Positions 8,573 through 17,753 are shown, counted from the first letter of the stretch. The stretch is 64,000 nucleotides of DNA from Streptomyces sp. SN-593 (GCF_016756395.1 NZ_AP018365.1:7568001-7632000); one strand, 5' to 3'. A program made the numbers and translations. Notes: generated from the sequence alone by a model not told the origin.

Positions 8573-8623
8573 ATGTCCCCTCGGGACATGTTTCCCGGTG
8601 AGACATATGTCCCATCGGGACAC
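8573..8623 (-). promoter_or_regulatory. Triple palindromic operator upstream of the TetR operon
   Basis: Three dyads lie side by side. ATGTCCCCTCGGGACAT at 8573-8589 is perfect, with 7-base arms. An imperfect dyad with arms ATGTTTC and GAGACAT spans 8588-8606. ATGTCCCATCGGGACAC spans 8607-8623. They end 21 bases before the TetR start, as expected for autorepression. Confidence 0.75.
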
Positions 8624-8723
8624 GAGGGTCGGCCGCCGCGTGCCGAGGGCCCGCCGGTCGCCGCGGACGCGGCGGCGGGCGGGCCCCGGGGGTGGAAGGT
8701 GACGGCCGGCGTCCCGGCAGGCG

Positions 8724-9572
8724 TCAGCCGGTCGTGGGCCGGTAGGCGTAGATCGTCGTGGCGACCTCGCACACGCTCGGCGGCACGATCTCCACGCGCA
8801 GCAGCTTGGCGGCCGTGTCGTAGTCGATGCCCTCGGACTCGAAGGTGCCCGAGCAGATGCTGCTCTGCGGGAGCTGGAAGAGGGTGGTGACGTGCCCGGT
8901 GACCGCGCTGCCGTCCAGCGCGTGCGGCAGGTCCACCTGCACGACGTCCTTGGCGGCGTCGTCGGAGTCGCACACCAGGCGGGTGGCGGAGACGAAGTCG
9001 CAGCCCTGGATGTCGTCCACACTGCGGTCGAGGGTGATCTGCCCCGCCTGCGGAAGGGTCCCGCCGGTGCTCGGCGTGGACGGGTTGGTCAGCGGCGCGG
9101 GGAAGACCTGGAGGCGGCTCTCGGTGTTCCACTCGCCCTCCACCAGCCACTGGGCGTCGGGGGAGACGGTGGCGAAGGAGTTGTTCAGCAGCTCGCCGGA
9201 GTCCAGCGGGTGGGTGTAGTCGTAGGACTTCCCGCTCGGCGTGGTGACCTCGAAGAGTTTCGAGGTGGCGTCGTCGCCGCCCTGGTAGGCGTCGTAGACG
9301 TAGCCGTTCAGGATGTCCGGGTCGCCGACGTGGTTCCAGCCCTGGATCCGCAGCCGCAGCGGCACCGAGCCCAGGCCCCGGGTGAGCAGGGAGCCGTCGG
9401 CCTTGGTGGCGATGCCCTCGCCGCCGGTCACCGAGTTCACCGTCGAACTGCCCGCCGCCACCCATCCTCCGGGCGAGTCGTCGGCACGCGCCGTGGCGGA
9501 GCCGAGCGCGGTGGCCGCGGCGGTGGCGATGATCAGCGCGGTCGCGCGACGGCGCAGTGCGGTTGCGTCCAC
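8724..9572 (-). CDS. Secreted protein of unknown function
   Basis: 282 residues from GTG 9572. A Sec signal peptide is evident: RRR, then a hydrophobic stretch ALIIATAAATALG, then ATARA with likely cleavage before DDSPGG. The mature part alternates short beta-strand-like blocks (WNHVGDPDILNGYVYDAY, SPDAQWLVEGEW, RLVCDSDD) that resemble beta-propeller repeats, and contains a few cysteines that could form disulfides. I recognise no catalytic motif. Homologues are probably annotated only as hypothetical secreted proteins. The open frame extends upstream to 9938, but the signal peptide fixes the start near 9572. Confidence 0.7.
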   Translation of the reverse strand: MDATALRRRATALIIATAAATALGSATARADDSPGGWVAAGSSTVNSVTGGEGIATKADGSLLTRGLGSVPLRLRIQGWNHVGDPDILNGYVYDAYQGGDDATSKLFEVTTPSGKSYDYTHPLDSGELLNNSFATVSPDAQWLVEGEWNTESRLQVFPAPLTNPSTPSTGGTLPQAGQITLDRSVDDIQGCDFVSATRLVCDSDDAAKDVVQVDLPHALDGSAVTGHVTTLFQLPQSSICSGTFESEGIDYDTAAKLLRVEIVPPSVCEVATTIYAYRPTTG

Positions 9573-9895
9573 GGGAACCCCCAGGGTGGTCGGTCGGAGC
9601 GCTCGGCGTACCGACCCCGGCCACGTGCGCAGTCCGGTGGCGGGCTCGGGCAGCATGACCTTAGCCCCACCGGTATCAGGCGCACCACCATGCCTCGGCC
9701 AACGGGTCCTGAACGCCTGGGTTTTGGGCGATGTGCCCGCCAGCCGTGGGCTTGGCCGCGCCCGGCCGCCCCCGCACCACCCGGGCCTCCCCGCTGCCGT
9801 GGCCGCTCGCGGACCGAAGTTGACCGCATCGACTCCTAGAGTCGGAAACGTCGAGACGGACGGAACCGGAAACGGGCCGAGGAAAGTGGGACACC
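9573..9895. other. Intergenic region between divergent genes
   Basis: 323 bases between the secreted-protein gene and the DinB-like gene. It should hold both promoters. I see a GACTCctaGAGTC dyad at 9831-9843 and a TTGACC at 9820-9825, but no convincing -35/-10 pair at normal spacing and no gene. Confidence 0.5.
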
Positions 9896-10444
9896 ATGCC
9901 GATACTGGTGAACGCGGAGAACAACGAGCGGGACGCACTGCTGGCTTTCCTGGACGCGCAGCGGGGCGCCTTGCGCCGGGCGGCGCGGGGCCTCACGGAC
10001 GAGCAGGCCGCCGCGCATCCCAGCCCCAGCACGATGGCCCTCGGCGGTCTGGTCAAGCACGCCGCGCGGTGCGAGCACCACTGGGTGCAGGTCATTCTGC
10101 TCGGCGGCCCGCAGCCCGAGTGGGCCGGGAGCGAGGGGGACCGCAACGACGAATTCCAACTGCTGCCCGGCGAACGGCTGTCCGACCTCCTCGCCGAACT
10201 CGAGGCGGAGGGACAGGCCACCCGCGCGGCAGTGACCGCCCTCCCCTCCCTCGACGTCGCGGTCCCCCTCCCCGAGGCGCCGTGGTTCCCCAAGGACGCG
10301 AAGCGCAGCGCGCGGTGGATCCTGCTGAACCTGATCGGCGAGCAGGCCCGGCACGCCGGGCATGCCGACATCATCCGCGAATCACTGGACGGCGCGGTCG
10401 CGTTCGACCTCCTCGCCCAGGAGCAGCAGGACCAGCAGGGTTAA
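9896..10444 (+). CDS. DinB-like (DUF664) metal-binding protein
   Basis: 182 residues, the usual length for an actinobacterial DinB/DUF664 four-helix-bundle protein. Candidate metal-binding histidines are in LVKHAARCEHHW and in the C-terminal RHAGHADIIRE, the family's characteristic pattern. Members include bacillithiol/mycothiol-dependent enzymes and proteins of unknown role, so an S-transferase activity is possible but unproven. The start ATG has GAGGAAAG upstream. The last coding bases are rich in CAG triplets and merge into a CAGGAG repeat beyond the stop. Convergent with marC. Confidence 0.82.
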   Translation: MPILVNAENNERDALLAFLDAQRGALRRAARGLTDEQAAAHPSPSTMALGGLVKHAARCEHHWVQVILLGGPQPEWAGSEGDRNDEFQLLPGERLSDLLAELEAEGQATRAAVTALPSLDVAVPLPEAPWFPKDAKRSARWILLNLIGEQARHAGHADIIRESLDGAVAFDLLAQEQQDQQG

Positions 10445-10449
10445 GGCCG

Positions 10450-10486
<37 letters not shown>

Positions 10487-10570
10487 TAGGAACGGGGGCA
10501 GCAGGAGTAGCGGCGGGCGGAACAGGACCGGCGACGGGCGGAGGAGGAGCCGCCACCCGGCGGGAGCCGG

Positions 10571-11203
10571 TCAGTGGCCGCCGCGGCCCAGCCCCGGCAC
10601 GCCCAGCGCGGACAGCCCGTCGAGCACCACATCGACGCCGACCGCGGCGAGCAGCAGCCCCAGCAGGCGGCTGAGCAGTTCGATGACGGTGTGGTGCGTC
10701 CTGCGCAGGAGGGGCGCGAGCAGGAGCACGCAGGCGAGGTCGACCGCGATCACCGTGTCGTACGCGCCGACGACGGTGCCCCGCCAGGTCCACGAGTCCC
10801 GCTCGGACGCCTCGATGAGGATCGCGGTCAGCGCGAGCGGGCTGACCACGTAGGGCATCAGCAGCGCCCTGATCCCGCTCACCAGGTCGGGCCGGTCGTC
10901 GTCCGGGCCGTCCGGGCCCAGTCGCACCCCGAGCACCAGGCTGATCGCGTAGAGGAAGAAGATGATGCCGCCCGCCACCTGGAGCGCGGGCGCCGAGATG
11001 TGGAACAGCTCCAGCAGCCAGGGCGCGGTGAACCCGGCGAGCGCGCCCACCGCCAGCGCCACGACCGACGACAGCAGCGCGATCAGCCGCAGTTGCCGCC
11101 GGTCGTGCGCCCGCGCGAGGTGGGCGAAGGCCAGCAGCACCTTCGGCGGCCCGACGACGGAGAAGAAGGTGATGAACGCCGCGGCGAAGCTCTTGGTGAC
11201 CAT
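10571..11203 (-). CDS. MarC-family integral membrane protein
   Basis: 210 residues with six hydrophobic segments, the standard MarC/YchE/YhgN length. Family-typical blocks are FAAAFITFFSVVGPPKVLLAFAHL near the N-terminus, AGGIIFFLYAISLVLG and GVDVVLDGL near the end. The biochemical role of MarC proteins is unresolved; the old link to antibiotic resistance is not supported. ATG 11203 has GAGG nine bases upstream. An alternative ATG at 11212 would have the GAGG directly against it. The frame open to 11386 is not supported by a ribosome-binding site. Confidence 0.84.
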   Translation of the reverse strand: MVTKSFAAAFITFFSVVGPPKVLLAFAHLARAHDRRQLRLIALLSSVVALAVGALAGFTAPWLLELFHISAPALQVAGGIIFFLYAISLVLGVRLGPDGPDDDRPDLVSGIRALLMPYVVSPLALTAILIEASERDSWTWRGTVVGAYDTVIAVDLACVLLLAPLLRRTHHTVIELLSRLLGLLLAAVGVDVVLDGLSALGVPGLGRGGH

Positions 11204-11376
11204 GGGGCGCATCCTCGTTGCGCCGCCCGCTCCGCCGGCGGAACGACCCGCCCGTGACGGAGGGGCGGGCGGGAAGCGCCGGAGGCGGGCATCCGCCCCG
11301 GGCCCGGGGCGGGGCCGGACGTGAACTAGCCTTGCGGCCCATGGGAAACGGGAGCCCGGAGGGAGGAGCGGGGCCA

Positions 11377-12240
11377 GTGAGCACACCGTCGACCGGCCCG
11401 GGAGGCGCGACCGACTCGGACATCCCGCGGATGGACTACTGCTCGACCTGCCGCCGTGTCCTCAACGGTGCGTTCATGTGCCCGGGTTGCGGTGCCTACG
11501 CGCCCGACATCGACCCGCGCGGCCCGGCCGGACGGTCACCGGTCGACCTGCCGCCCCTGGACGGTCCCGGCGTGGGCGGCCCGGATGCGGATGGCCCTGG
11601 CGTGGGCGGCCCCGACGAGGACGACACGCGCCGCCTCCCCGCCGCCGTACCGCTGCCGCCGCCCGCCGACGGGTCCGCCGCCGCGCACCCCCTGGCCGGG
11701 CCGTACGTCGCGAAGGCGGAGCTTCCCCCCGAGCGGGCGGCCGTGGCGGCCCCGGCCGGGGGCCCGCGGACCGCCGCCGGGCAGGAACCGGCCGACGAGC
11801 CGCGCCGCAGGACGCGCCGCACGGTCGCCGCGGTCGTCGCCGCGCTGGCGGTCGTCGGGGGTGGCACCGTCGCGGCGGTGATATCCGCCGGCTCCTCCTC
11901 GGCCCCGCCCGCCACCTCCGTCCCCGACAGCCCCTCGTCCCACGGCGGTCCGGCACCCGGCGCCACCACCCCCGCCTCCAGTCCGCCGGCCGACGCCCCC
12001 ACCGCGGCAAGCCCCCGCACCTCCGCCGCCGTCCCGCCCGCCACCGGCCCCGGCGCCTCCGCCTCCGGCGCCCCCGCCACGCCCAGTACCCCGGGCACCA
12101 CGGCGTCCGGCAGCGTCACCACCCCCAGCTCCGGTCCGTCCGGCCCGCGCAGCGCCTCACCCACCGGCGGCACGCCCTCCGCCCCCACAGCGACCCCCAG
12201 CAGCAGCCCGACCTGCGTGCTCGGCTTCTGCCTGCCCTGA
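11377..12240 (+). CDS. SCO2400-like zinc-ribbon membrane-anchored protein
   Basis: 287 residues. The N-terminal cytoplasmic end holds MDYCSTCRRVLNGAFMCPGCGAY, a four-cysteine zinc ribbon. Then comes a Pro/Ala-rich linker with a GPGVGGPDAD/GPGVGGPDED duplication, a basic patch RRRTRR, one transmembrane helix (TVAAVVAALAVVGGGTVAAVISAG), and a long Ser/Thr/Pro/Ala-rich extracellular tail ending CVLGFCLP. This order matches the Streptomyces SCO2400-type proteins of unknown function. GTG 11377 has a strong GGGAGGAG ribosome-binding site. An in-frame ATG at 11341, eight bases after TAGCCT, would give a leaderless 299-residue form. Confidence 0.72.
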   Translation: MSTPSTGPGGATDSDIPRMDYCSTCRRVLNGAFMCPGCGAYAPDIDPRGPAGRSPVDLPPLDGPGVGGPDADGPGVGGPDEDDTRRLPAAVPLPPPADGSAAAHPLAGPYVAKAELPPERAAVAAPAGGPRTAAGQEPADEPRRRTRRTVAAVVAALAVVGGGTVAAVISAGSSSAPPATSVPDSPSSHGGPAPGATTPASSPPADAPTAASPRTSAAVPPATGPGASASGAPATPSTPGTTASGSVTTPSSGPSGPRSASPTGGTPSAPTATPSSSPTCVLGFCLP

Positions 12241-12259
12241 CGGGCCGCCGAGCCCGGCC

Positions 12260-12760
12260 CCGCCGCCCGCGGAAACCGGTCGCCGCTCGCCTCGCAGAAC
12301 TGGCTGCCGGCCTTCGACAGGTCGACCGCGCGGTCGAAACCGGTCCTGCTGCGCGGCACGACCGTGCCCGACACCGGGTCGCGGACCTTCTGCCGGTTCT
12401 GCGCCCGGGGCATGAGCGCCTTCTCGCCGGCCGTGCCACCGAGGCGGGCGGCCAGTTGCGCGATGCCGAAGTCGTCGATCGCGTACTCCGGCGTGGTGGA
12501 GGTCGGCCACTGCGCGGGACTGCTCTCCGGCAGGAAGCCGAGCGCCGCGTGCTGCGGGAAGCCCGCCCGGTGGTTCCCGGCGGGCACGCCGTCCACGGAG
12601 GCGCCCGCGGTGCCGTTCGGCAGCAGCTTCCTGGCGTCGGCCAGGCTCTTCGGCGCGCCGGCCCGGTCGTCGTCGGTCGCGCCGAACGCGTCCGTGCGCG
12701 ACAGCACCGATGCCGGCGAGCCGCCCGGCATCTTGTTCTGCCCGGCGCTGCGCATCGGCC
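12260..12760 (-). pseudogene. Remnant of a GH92 alpha-mannosidase-like gene
   Basis: One reading frame on the minus strand keeps recognisable GH92 segments: RAGFPQHAALGFLPE, then TPEYAIDDFGIAQLAARLG, then RAQNRQKVRDPVSGTVVPRS, in the same order as the family's R-P-G-L...L-G-Y-L-P, T-L-E-Y-A-x-D-D-F and R-A-Q-N-W motifs. A full enzyme has more than 700 residues. Here about 165 codons survive, with no start, signal peptide or catalytic C-terminal domain, and the frame then runs on antisense through the neighbouring gene. It is best read as a decayed fragment. It accounts for most of the 642-base gap 12241-12882; the rest shows nothing. Confidence 0.6.
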
Positions 12761-12882
12761 AGTGGTACCGGCCGACCTGGCTGGGGCCGGCCGAACGGGC
12801 GCCCGGACCGCGAACACGACTTCTGTGGAGGCAAGGTGAGTGTCCGTCACCTGCTTCCGTCCGCGTTCGCGGTCGGGTTCCG

Positions 12883-15174
12883 TCAGGACCCGCCGGCCGT
12901 CAGGGTCGCGGCGAGGCCGGACGCGAAGAGGCTGGTGCCGGCCCCGCCGCGCGGGTGGACGTGGTCGATCCACAGCAGGTCCAGGTGGGAGGCCACGGTG
13001 GTGTACCAGTCGTCGAGGAGCACCTCGGGATGGCGGGCGTGGTAGGCGCGCACCGTGCTGTTCACGCCGTCCTGCCACGGGAACGGGCCGCGCACGGTGG
13101 TCAGGACGAGCCGGCGGTCGCCGACCACCGCGCGCACCCGGTCCACGTCGTCCGGGCCGAACGTCGCGTTGGTGCCGAGCGCGAGCACCACGGTCCCGCG
13201 CAGCCGGTGTTGGGCCAGGAGTTGCGCGCAGATGTCGGGCGCCTCCTCCATCATCCGCCCCACCTGGGCGTAGAGCCGGATGCCGGGCAGGACGCGGTGC
13301 AGGTCCTCGGCGGAGCCCAGGGTGATCGAGTCGCCGATCATCGTGATGTCGCCCCCGTCGACGCTGCCGGGGGCGAGGGAGGGAGCCTCCGACGGTGCCT
13401 GCGCGGACGGTTCGGAGGGCGTGGACGGGGCGGACGGGGTCGACGGTGCGGAGGTCTGCGGCGCCGGGCCGGCGTCCGCGGGCGGCGCGGGGACCGGGGC
13501 CGGGGGAGCGGCCGGGTCGGCGGCGGTGCCGTACGAGCCGTCCGGCACGCCGGCGCCGGCGTCGCCGCCCTTCCCGGCGAGCGTCGCCTCGTACTTCGCC
13601 CCGGCGCGCAACTGGGTCTCCAGCGCGCTGGGCGCCCACGCCGGGCTGGCCAGCACCGCGGCGGCCGCGAGCGCGACCGCCCCGGCCAGCACCGGCAGCG
13701 CGGGGTGGCGCAGGGACGTCCGGCCGTGCGGCGCTCCGTCCCGCCGGACGCCGCCCCGAGGTCGGGTACGGTCCGGCCGCTGCCGCAGGAGCGCGGTCGG
13801 GCGCCGTACCAGCCGCCGCCCGGCGACGGCCAGCGGCAGCGGCGCGAGGAGTTCGACCGCGCGCACCGTCGCGGAGGTCTCCGGCCACAGGGCGTTCGCG
13901 GTCACCACGACCGGCCAGTGCCACAGGTACAGCCCGTACGAGTGGCGGCCGACCAGCCGCAGTGGCGCGGTGTCCAGCAGCCGCGGCCGGACCCCGAGCG
14001 CGCACCCCGCGCACACCACGGCGGTCGCCGCCGCGACCGCAGCGAAGCCCCACCCGTACATCACGCCGTTGCCGGGGCCGAGCACGGCGAAGCCGGCCAG
14101 TACGGCGAACGCGGCGAGCACGGCGGCGCAGCCGCGGTGCGGCAGCCGGTCGGCGCCCCGGGCCAGCGCGGGCAGCACCAGGGCGGCGGCGCAGCCCGCG
14201 AGCAGGGCGCCGCAGTGCGAGTCGGTGCCGAAGTACGCCCGGGAGCCGCCGGTGATGCCCGGCCCGAGCGTGTGCATCCGCCCCAGCGACACGGCCGCGC
14301 CGCCCGCGGCGAGCAGCGCGGCCGCCGCGGTCGCCACCGGTCGGCGGCGACCCCGGGCCAGCCGCAGGAACGCGGCCAGCAGCAGCGGCCAGACCAGGTA
14401 GAACTGCTCCTCCACGCTCAGCGACCACAGGTGCTGGAGGAGTGGCGGGCTGCCGAAGTGGTGGAAGTAGTCGGCGCCCTGGTGGATCTGCCACCAGTTG
14501 TCGACGAAGGCCAGCGAGGCGAGGGTGTCGCCGCGCAGCCCGTCGCCGATGCCGGTGCCGCGTCCGGCGGTCAGCCGTGCGGTCGCCGCGCACGCGGCCA
14601 GCACCAGCAGCAGTTCGGGCAGCAGGCGCAGCGCGCGGCGGCGCCAGAACCCGCCGAGGGCGATCCTGCCCTCCGTCCGGTGCTCGGCGACCAGCAGATG
14701 GGTGATCAGGAAGCCGCTGATGCCGAAGAAGACGTCCACCCCGAGGTAGCCGCCGGGCAGCCGGCCCGGGTCCACGTGGTAGGCCACGACGGCGGTGACG
14801 GCGAGCGCGCGCAGCCCGTCCAGGCCGGCCAGCCGGGGCGTGCGGGCGGACGATCCGGATCCGCCGTCCGGTTCCCCGCGGTCGGGGCGGGCGGGTTGCG
14901 CCTGCTCGGGGCCCTGCTGCTCAGGGCATGCATGTGCGGGGCCCGGCTGCTCGGAGCCCGGTCGCCCTGATCCTGGTCGCTTGTGGTCCGGGCGCCTGCG
15001 GGCGGCGTGTTTGAGGAGGATGCCCGGCCGGGCCTTCTCCCCGCCGGCCTCCCGACCGCCGGGGAGGACGGGCCCCGGGCCGGGGTCCTTGCGGGCGGCG
15101 GGCCGGTCCGCGGGGTGCGGCACGGAGGAGGCGGCGGAGGGACGGGGCTCGGGCTGCGGGGCAGACGAAGGCAC
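12883..15174 (-). CDS. OafA/YrhL-type acyltransferase with C-terminal SGNH domain
   Basis: 763 residues. After a disordered basic/Pro-rich cytoplasmic tail of about 105 residues comes the acyltransferase-3 membrane domain: LAGLDGLRALAVTAVVAYH with the catalytic His, FFGISGFLITHLL, FWRRRALRLLPE, and LWSLSVEEQFYLVWP, with about ten membrane helices. A Ser/Pro/Ala linker follows. The last 170 residues form an extracellular SGNH-like domain (MIGDSITLGSAEDL; ALGTNATF; DHVHPRGG with the Asp-His pair). Such proteins O-acetylate cell-surface glycans or peptidoglycan-linked polymers. The exact acceptor is unknown. The unusually long N-terminal tail could mean that the real start lies further in, but I see no better one. 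Confidence 0.84.
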   Translation of the reverse strand: MPSSAPQPEPRPSAASSVPHPADRPAARKDPGPGPVLPGGREAGGEKARPGILLKHAARRRPDHKRPGSGRPGSEQPGPAHACPEQQGPEQAQPARPDRGEPDGGSGSSARTPRLAGLDGLRALAVTAVVAYHVDPGRLPGGYLGVDVFFGISGFLITHLLVAEHRTEGRIALGGFWRRRALRLLPELLLVLAACAATARLTAGRGTGIGDGLRGDTLASLAFVDNWWQIHQGADYFHHFGSPPLLQHLWSLSVEEQFYLVWPLLLAAFLRLARGRRRPVATAAAALLAAGGAAVSLGRMHTLGPGITGGSRAYFGTDSHCGALLAGCAAALVLPALARGADRLPHRGCAAVLAAFAVLAGFAVLGPGNGVMYGWGFAAVAAATAVVCAGCALGVRPRLLDTAPLRLVGRHSYGLYLWHWPVVVTANALWPETSATVRAVELLAPLPLAVAGRRLVRRPTALLRQRPDRTRPRGGVRRDGAPHGRTSLRHPALPVLAGAVALAAAAVLASPAWAPSALETQLRAGAKYEATLAGKGGDAGAGVPDGSYGTAADPAAPPAPVPAPPADAGPAPQTSAPSTPSAPSTPSEPSAQAPSEAPSLAPGSVDGGDITMIGDSITLGSAEDLHRVLPGIRLYAQVGRMMEEAPDICAQLLAQHRLRGTVVLALGTNATFGPDDVDRVRAVVGDRRLVLTTVRGPFPWQDGVNSTVRAYHARHPEVLLDDWYTTVASHLDLLWIDHVHPRGGAGTSLFASGLAATLTAGGS

Positions 15175-15469
15175 GTGTCACCGTAGGAACGGCTCCGTCC
15201 GCCCTGCTCGCCCTGATCGTCCATCAGAACTAACAGCTCATCAGATCATCACCCGAACGTGCGACGCGTTGATACGGCCCGGCCCTGCGGGGTAGGGCGC
15301 GACCCGGCGCGACCCCGGCCGGACGCGGACGGCCTGCTCGGCACGGCCCGCCCGGCACGGTCCGGTCCGGTCCGGTCCGGCCCGGACCGCCCGCCCGGGT
15401 CCGCCGGGGTGGGCGGTGCGCCGGGCCGGCGCCCCGCGAGCGGCGGCGCGCCCGCCCGGTGGCGGCGCG
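15175..15469. other. Intergenic region with short GGTCC/CCGGT repeats
   Basis: 295 bases with no gene. A run of GGTCC pentamers and its variant (about 15359-15380) is the only structure I see. The promoter of the acyltransferase should be near 15180-15250. Confidence 0.4.
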
Positions 15470-16255
15470 TCAGTAGAAGATCGGGCCGGGCACCCCGCCG
15501 CCTGCCAGCACCGGGTCGCCGTTGAGCGCGACGCTCCTCGGGCTCGCCAGGAACGCGATGACGTCGGCGACCTCCTCCGCGGTCACGATCCTGCCGATCG
15601 AGACGCCGGCCGCGGCCGCACGCTCCACCTCCTCGACGCTCACGCCGCGGTGGGCCGCCATGGCCGCCAGGGTCTGCGGGGTCTTCTCGGTGCGGGTCAG
15701 TCCCGGGTGCACCACGACCACGTTCACGCCCTGCGGGCCGAGCTCGTCGGCGAGGTTCTTGCTCAGCGCGGCCACCGCCACGTTGCGCACCGAACCGACC
15801 ACGGAGCCGGTCTGACGTGCCGCCAGCCCGCTGACGTTGATGATCCGGCCCCAGCCGCGCTCGGCCATCGCGGGGGCGAACGCCCGCGCGGTGCGCAGGT
15901 AGCCGCGCACCTTCACGTTGAACTCCGCCTCCAACGCCTCCTCGGGGAAGCTCCCCGGGTTGGGCGTGGCGGCGGAGTTGACGAGGATGTCCACCCCGCC
16001 GAGCGCGCGGACCGCCTCCTCGGCGAGGGACGCCACCGACGCGTCGTCACCGGTGTCGGCGCGCAGCCCGACCACGGTGCGGCCCGGCCGCGCGTGCGCG
16101 GTGACCGACTCCACCGCGGCGGCGAGGGCGTCCGCGCCGCGTGCGACCAGCGCCACGTCGGCGCCCTCCGCGGCGAGTGCCTTCGCGGCGGCCAGCCCGA
16201 TGCCCTGGCTCCCACCGGTGACGACGGCCCGCCGGCCGCCGAGTTCGAGATCCAC
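15470..16255 (-). CDS. SDR-family protein with altered active site
   Basis: 261 residues, classical SDR size. The cofactor motif is intact (VVTGGSQGIGLAAAKAL), as is the structural strand ILVNSAA. The active-site region reads INVSGLAARQTGSVVGSVRNVAVAALSK: where classical SDRs have Tyr-x3-Lys this protein has VGSVR, so catalytic Tyr and Lys appear to be missing. The pattern GSVRNVA-x2-ALSKNLADELG looks ordered rather than random, so it may mark a specialised subgroup. The start is GTG 16255 with GGGG upstream. No operon partner; the next gene lies 207 bases upstream. Confidence 0.78.
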   Translation of the reverse strand: MDLELGGRRAVVTGGSQGIGLAAAKALAAEGADVALVARGADALAAAVESVTAHARPGRTVVGLRADTGDDASVASLAEEAVRALGGVDILVNSAATPNPGSFPEEALEAEFNVKVRGYLRTARAFAPAMAERGWGRIINVSGLAARQTGSVVGSVRNVAVAALSKNLADELGPQGVNVVVVHPGLTRTEKTPQTLAAMAAHRGVSVEEVERAAAAGVSIGRIVTAEEVADVIAFLASPRSVALNGDPVLAGGGVPGPIFY

Positions 16256-16462
16256 GGATGCGTCCCCTTCGGTGTTCTTCAGTGCTCGCGGCTTCCCCGC
16301 CCCACCGTCAAGTCCGGCCGCCCGCCGCTTGTTCCCCGGCCCGCCCCTTGGTTCCGTGCCGCCGGTCCGGCCGCCCGCCGTTCCCGCGCCCGACCCGGGC
16401 GGGTACTCCGGCCCGTGGCGGGCGTGGCAGTCTTGGCGGGCGCAGCGGGCGGAGCAGCCGCG

Positions 16463-17722
16463 TCAGTCCGTCGCGGGCGCGGTCTCCGCCGTGGGGATGT
16501 GGGGGAGGACGTCCGCGAGGTAGCTGGCCACGGTGGCGTCGAGGCCGACGTCGCCCTCGGCCCGTTCGGAGAGGTACCAGCGGTGTTCGAGGAGTTCGTG
16601 GTAGATCTGCGCGGGGTCCATGCTGCCGCGCCGGTCGGGCGGGACCAGGCGGACGGTGGGGCGGAAGACCTCGCGGACCCAGCGGTGGGCGAGCACCTCG
16701 GGGCGGGCGCCGGGGATCCCGCCGCCGAGGGCGGAGGAAGCGTCGCCCGGGGCGTAGTCGTCCTGCGTGGTCATCCACTGTTCGAGGTCGTTGAGCAGGC
16801 TGCGGGCCTGGTTCTCCTCGGTGTCGAGCCCGGTCAGCCGCAGCAACTGGCGCTGGTGGTGGCCGGCGTCCACCACCTTGGGCAGGAAGGTGACGGTGTC
16901 GCCTCCCGGCGACCGCTGGATCTGCATCTCGGCCACGTCGAAGCCGAGGTCGTTGAGCCGGCGGATGCGGCGGTCGATGTAGTGCCGCTTGCCCGCCGGG
17001 TAGACCGACTCGCGGGTCAGTTCGTGCCACAGGTCGCCGTAGCGCGAGCAGATCGCCTCGGCGAAGGTGACGGGATCGACGGACGGGTGCAGCGAGCCGC
17101 CCGCCTCCAGGTCCATCAGCTCGCCGGCGATGTTCACCCGGGCCAGCTCGATGTCGTAGTCGCGCTGGCCTGCGCTGAGCTGCGGCTGGAGCTGGCCGGT
17201 CTCGGCGTCGACCAGGTACGCGGCGTACGCCCCGGCGTCGCGCCGGAAGAGGGTGTTGGACAGCGAGCAGTCGCCCCACGCGAAGCCGATCAGGTGCAGC
17301 CGTACCAGCAGCACCGCCAGCGCGTCGAGCAGACGGCTGACGGTTCCGGGGCGCATCGTGGTCTCGAACATCGACCGGTACGGCAGCGAGCCGCCTAGGT
17401 GCCGGGTGATCAGGGCGGGTTCCAGCGCGCTGCCGTCGGCCGCCGCCCGGCCGGTGACCACCGCGATCGGGTCGACCGCGGGGACCGCCAACCGGTCCAG
17501 GTCCCGCAGGAGTTCGTACTCGCGGGCGGCCGCCCACTCGCTGACCTCCTTGATCGCGACGACCTCGTCGCCGGCGCGGGCGAACCGCACCACGTGCCGC
17601 GAGATGCCGCGCGGCAGCGCGACCAGTGTCTCGTCGGGCCACTGCTCCAGCGGCAGGCCCCACGGCAGGTCGAGCAGGTCGGCGGGGTGCCCGGCGTCGG
17701 TGGCCCTGATCTGCAACGGCAT
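16463..17722 (-). CDS. DUF4032 (kinase-like fold) protein
   Basis: 419 residues. The N-terminal two thirds resemble a lipopolysaccharide-kinase-like fold: a lysine in VVAIKEVSEW, a glutamate in REYELLRDL, a loop LIGFAWGDCSLSNTLF resembling the kinase HxDxxxxN catalytic loop with Gly-Asp, and YLVDAETGQ in the place of DFG. The C-terminal part (VREVFRPTVRLVPPDRRGSMDPAQIYHELLEHRWYLSERAEGDVGL) is the characteristic DUF4032 region. The family is common in actinobacteria and its substrate is unknown. It starts at ATG 17722, 31 bases downstream of the haloalkane dehalogenase stop, so the two may be cotranscribed. Confidence 0.82.
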   Translation of the reverse strand: MPLQIRATDAGHPADLLDLPWGLPLEQWPDETLVALPRGISRHVVRFARAGDEVVAIKEVSEWAAAREYELLRDLDRLAVPAVDPIAVVTGRAAADGSALEPALITRHLGGSLPYRSMFETTMRPGTVSRLLDALAVLLVRLHLIGFAWGDCSLSNTLFRRDAGAYAAYLVDAETGQLQPQLSAGQRDYDIELARVNIAGELMDLEAGGSLHPSVDPVTFAEAICSRYGDLWHELTRESVYPAGKRHYIDRRIRRLNDLGFDVAEMQIQRSPGGDTVTFLPKVVDAGHHQRQLLRLTGLDTEENQARSLLNDLEQWMTTQDDYAPGDASSALGGGIPGARPEVLAHRWVREVFRPTVRLVPPDRRGSMDPAQIYHELLEHRWYLSERAEGDVGLDATVASYLADVLPHIPTAETAPATD

Positions 17723-17753
17723 GGTGCGTACGGTCCTCTCGTCGGGTCGCAGG

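Noticed and set aside
9820..9842. TTGACC and TAGAGT as a promoter for the DinB-like gene
   Set aside because: Only 11 bases between the hexamers, too short for a sigma-70-type promoter.
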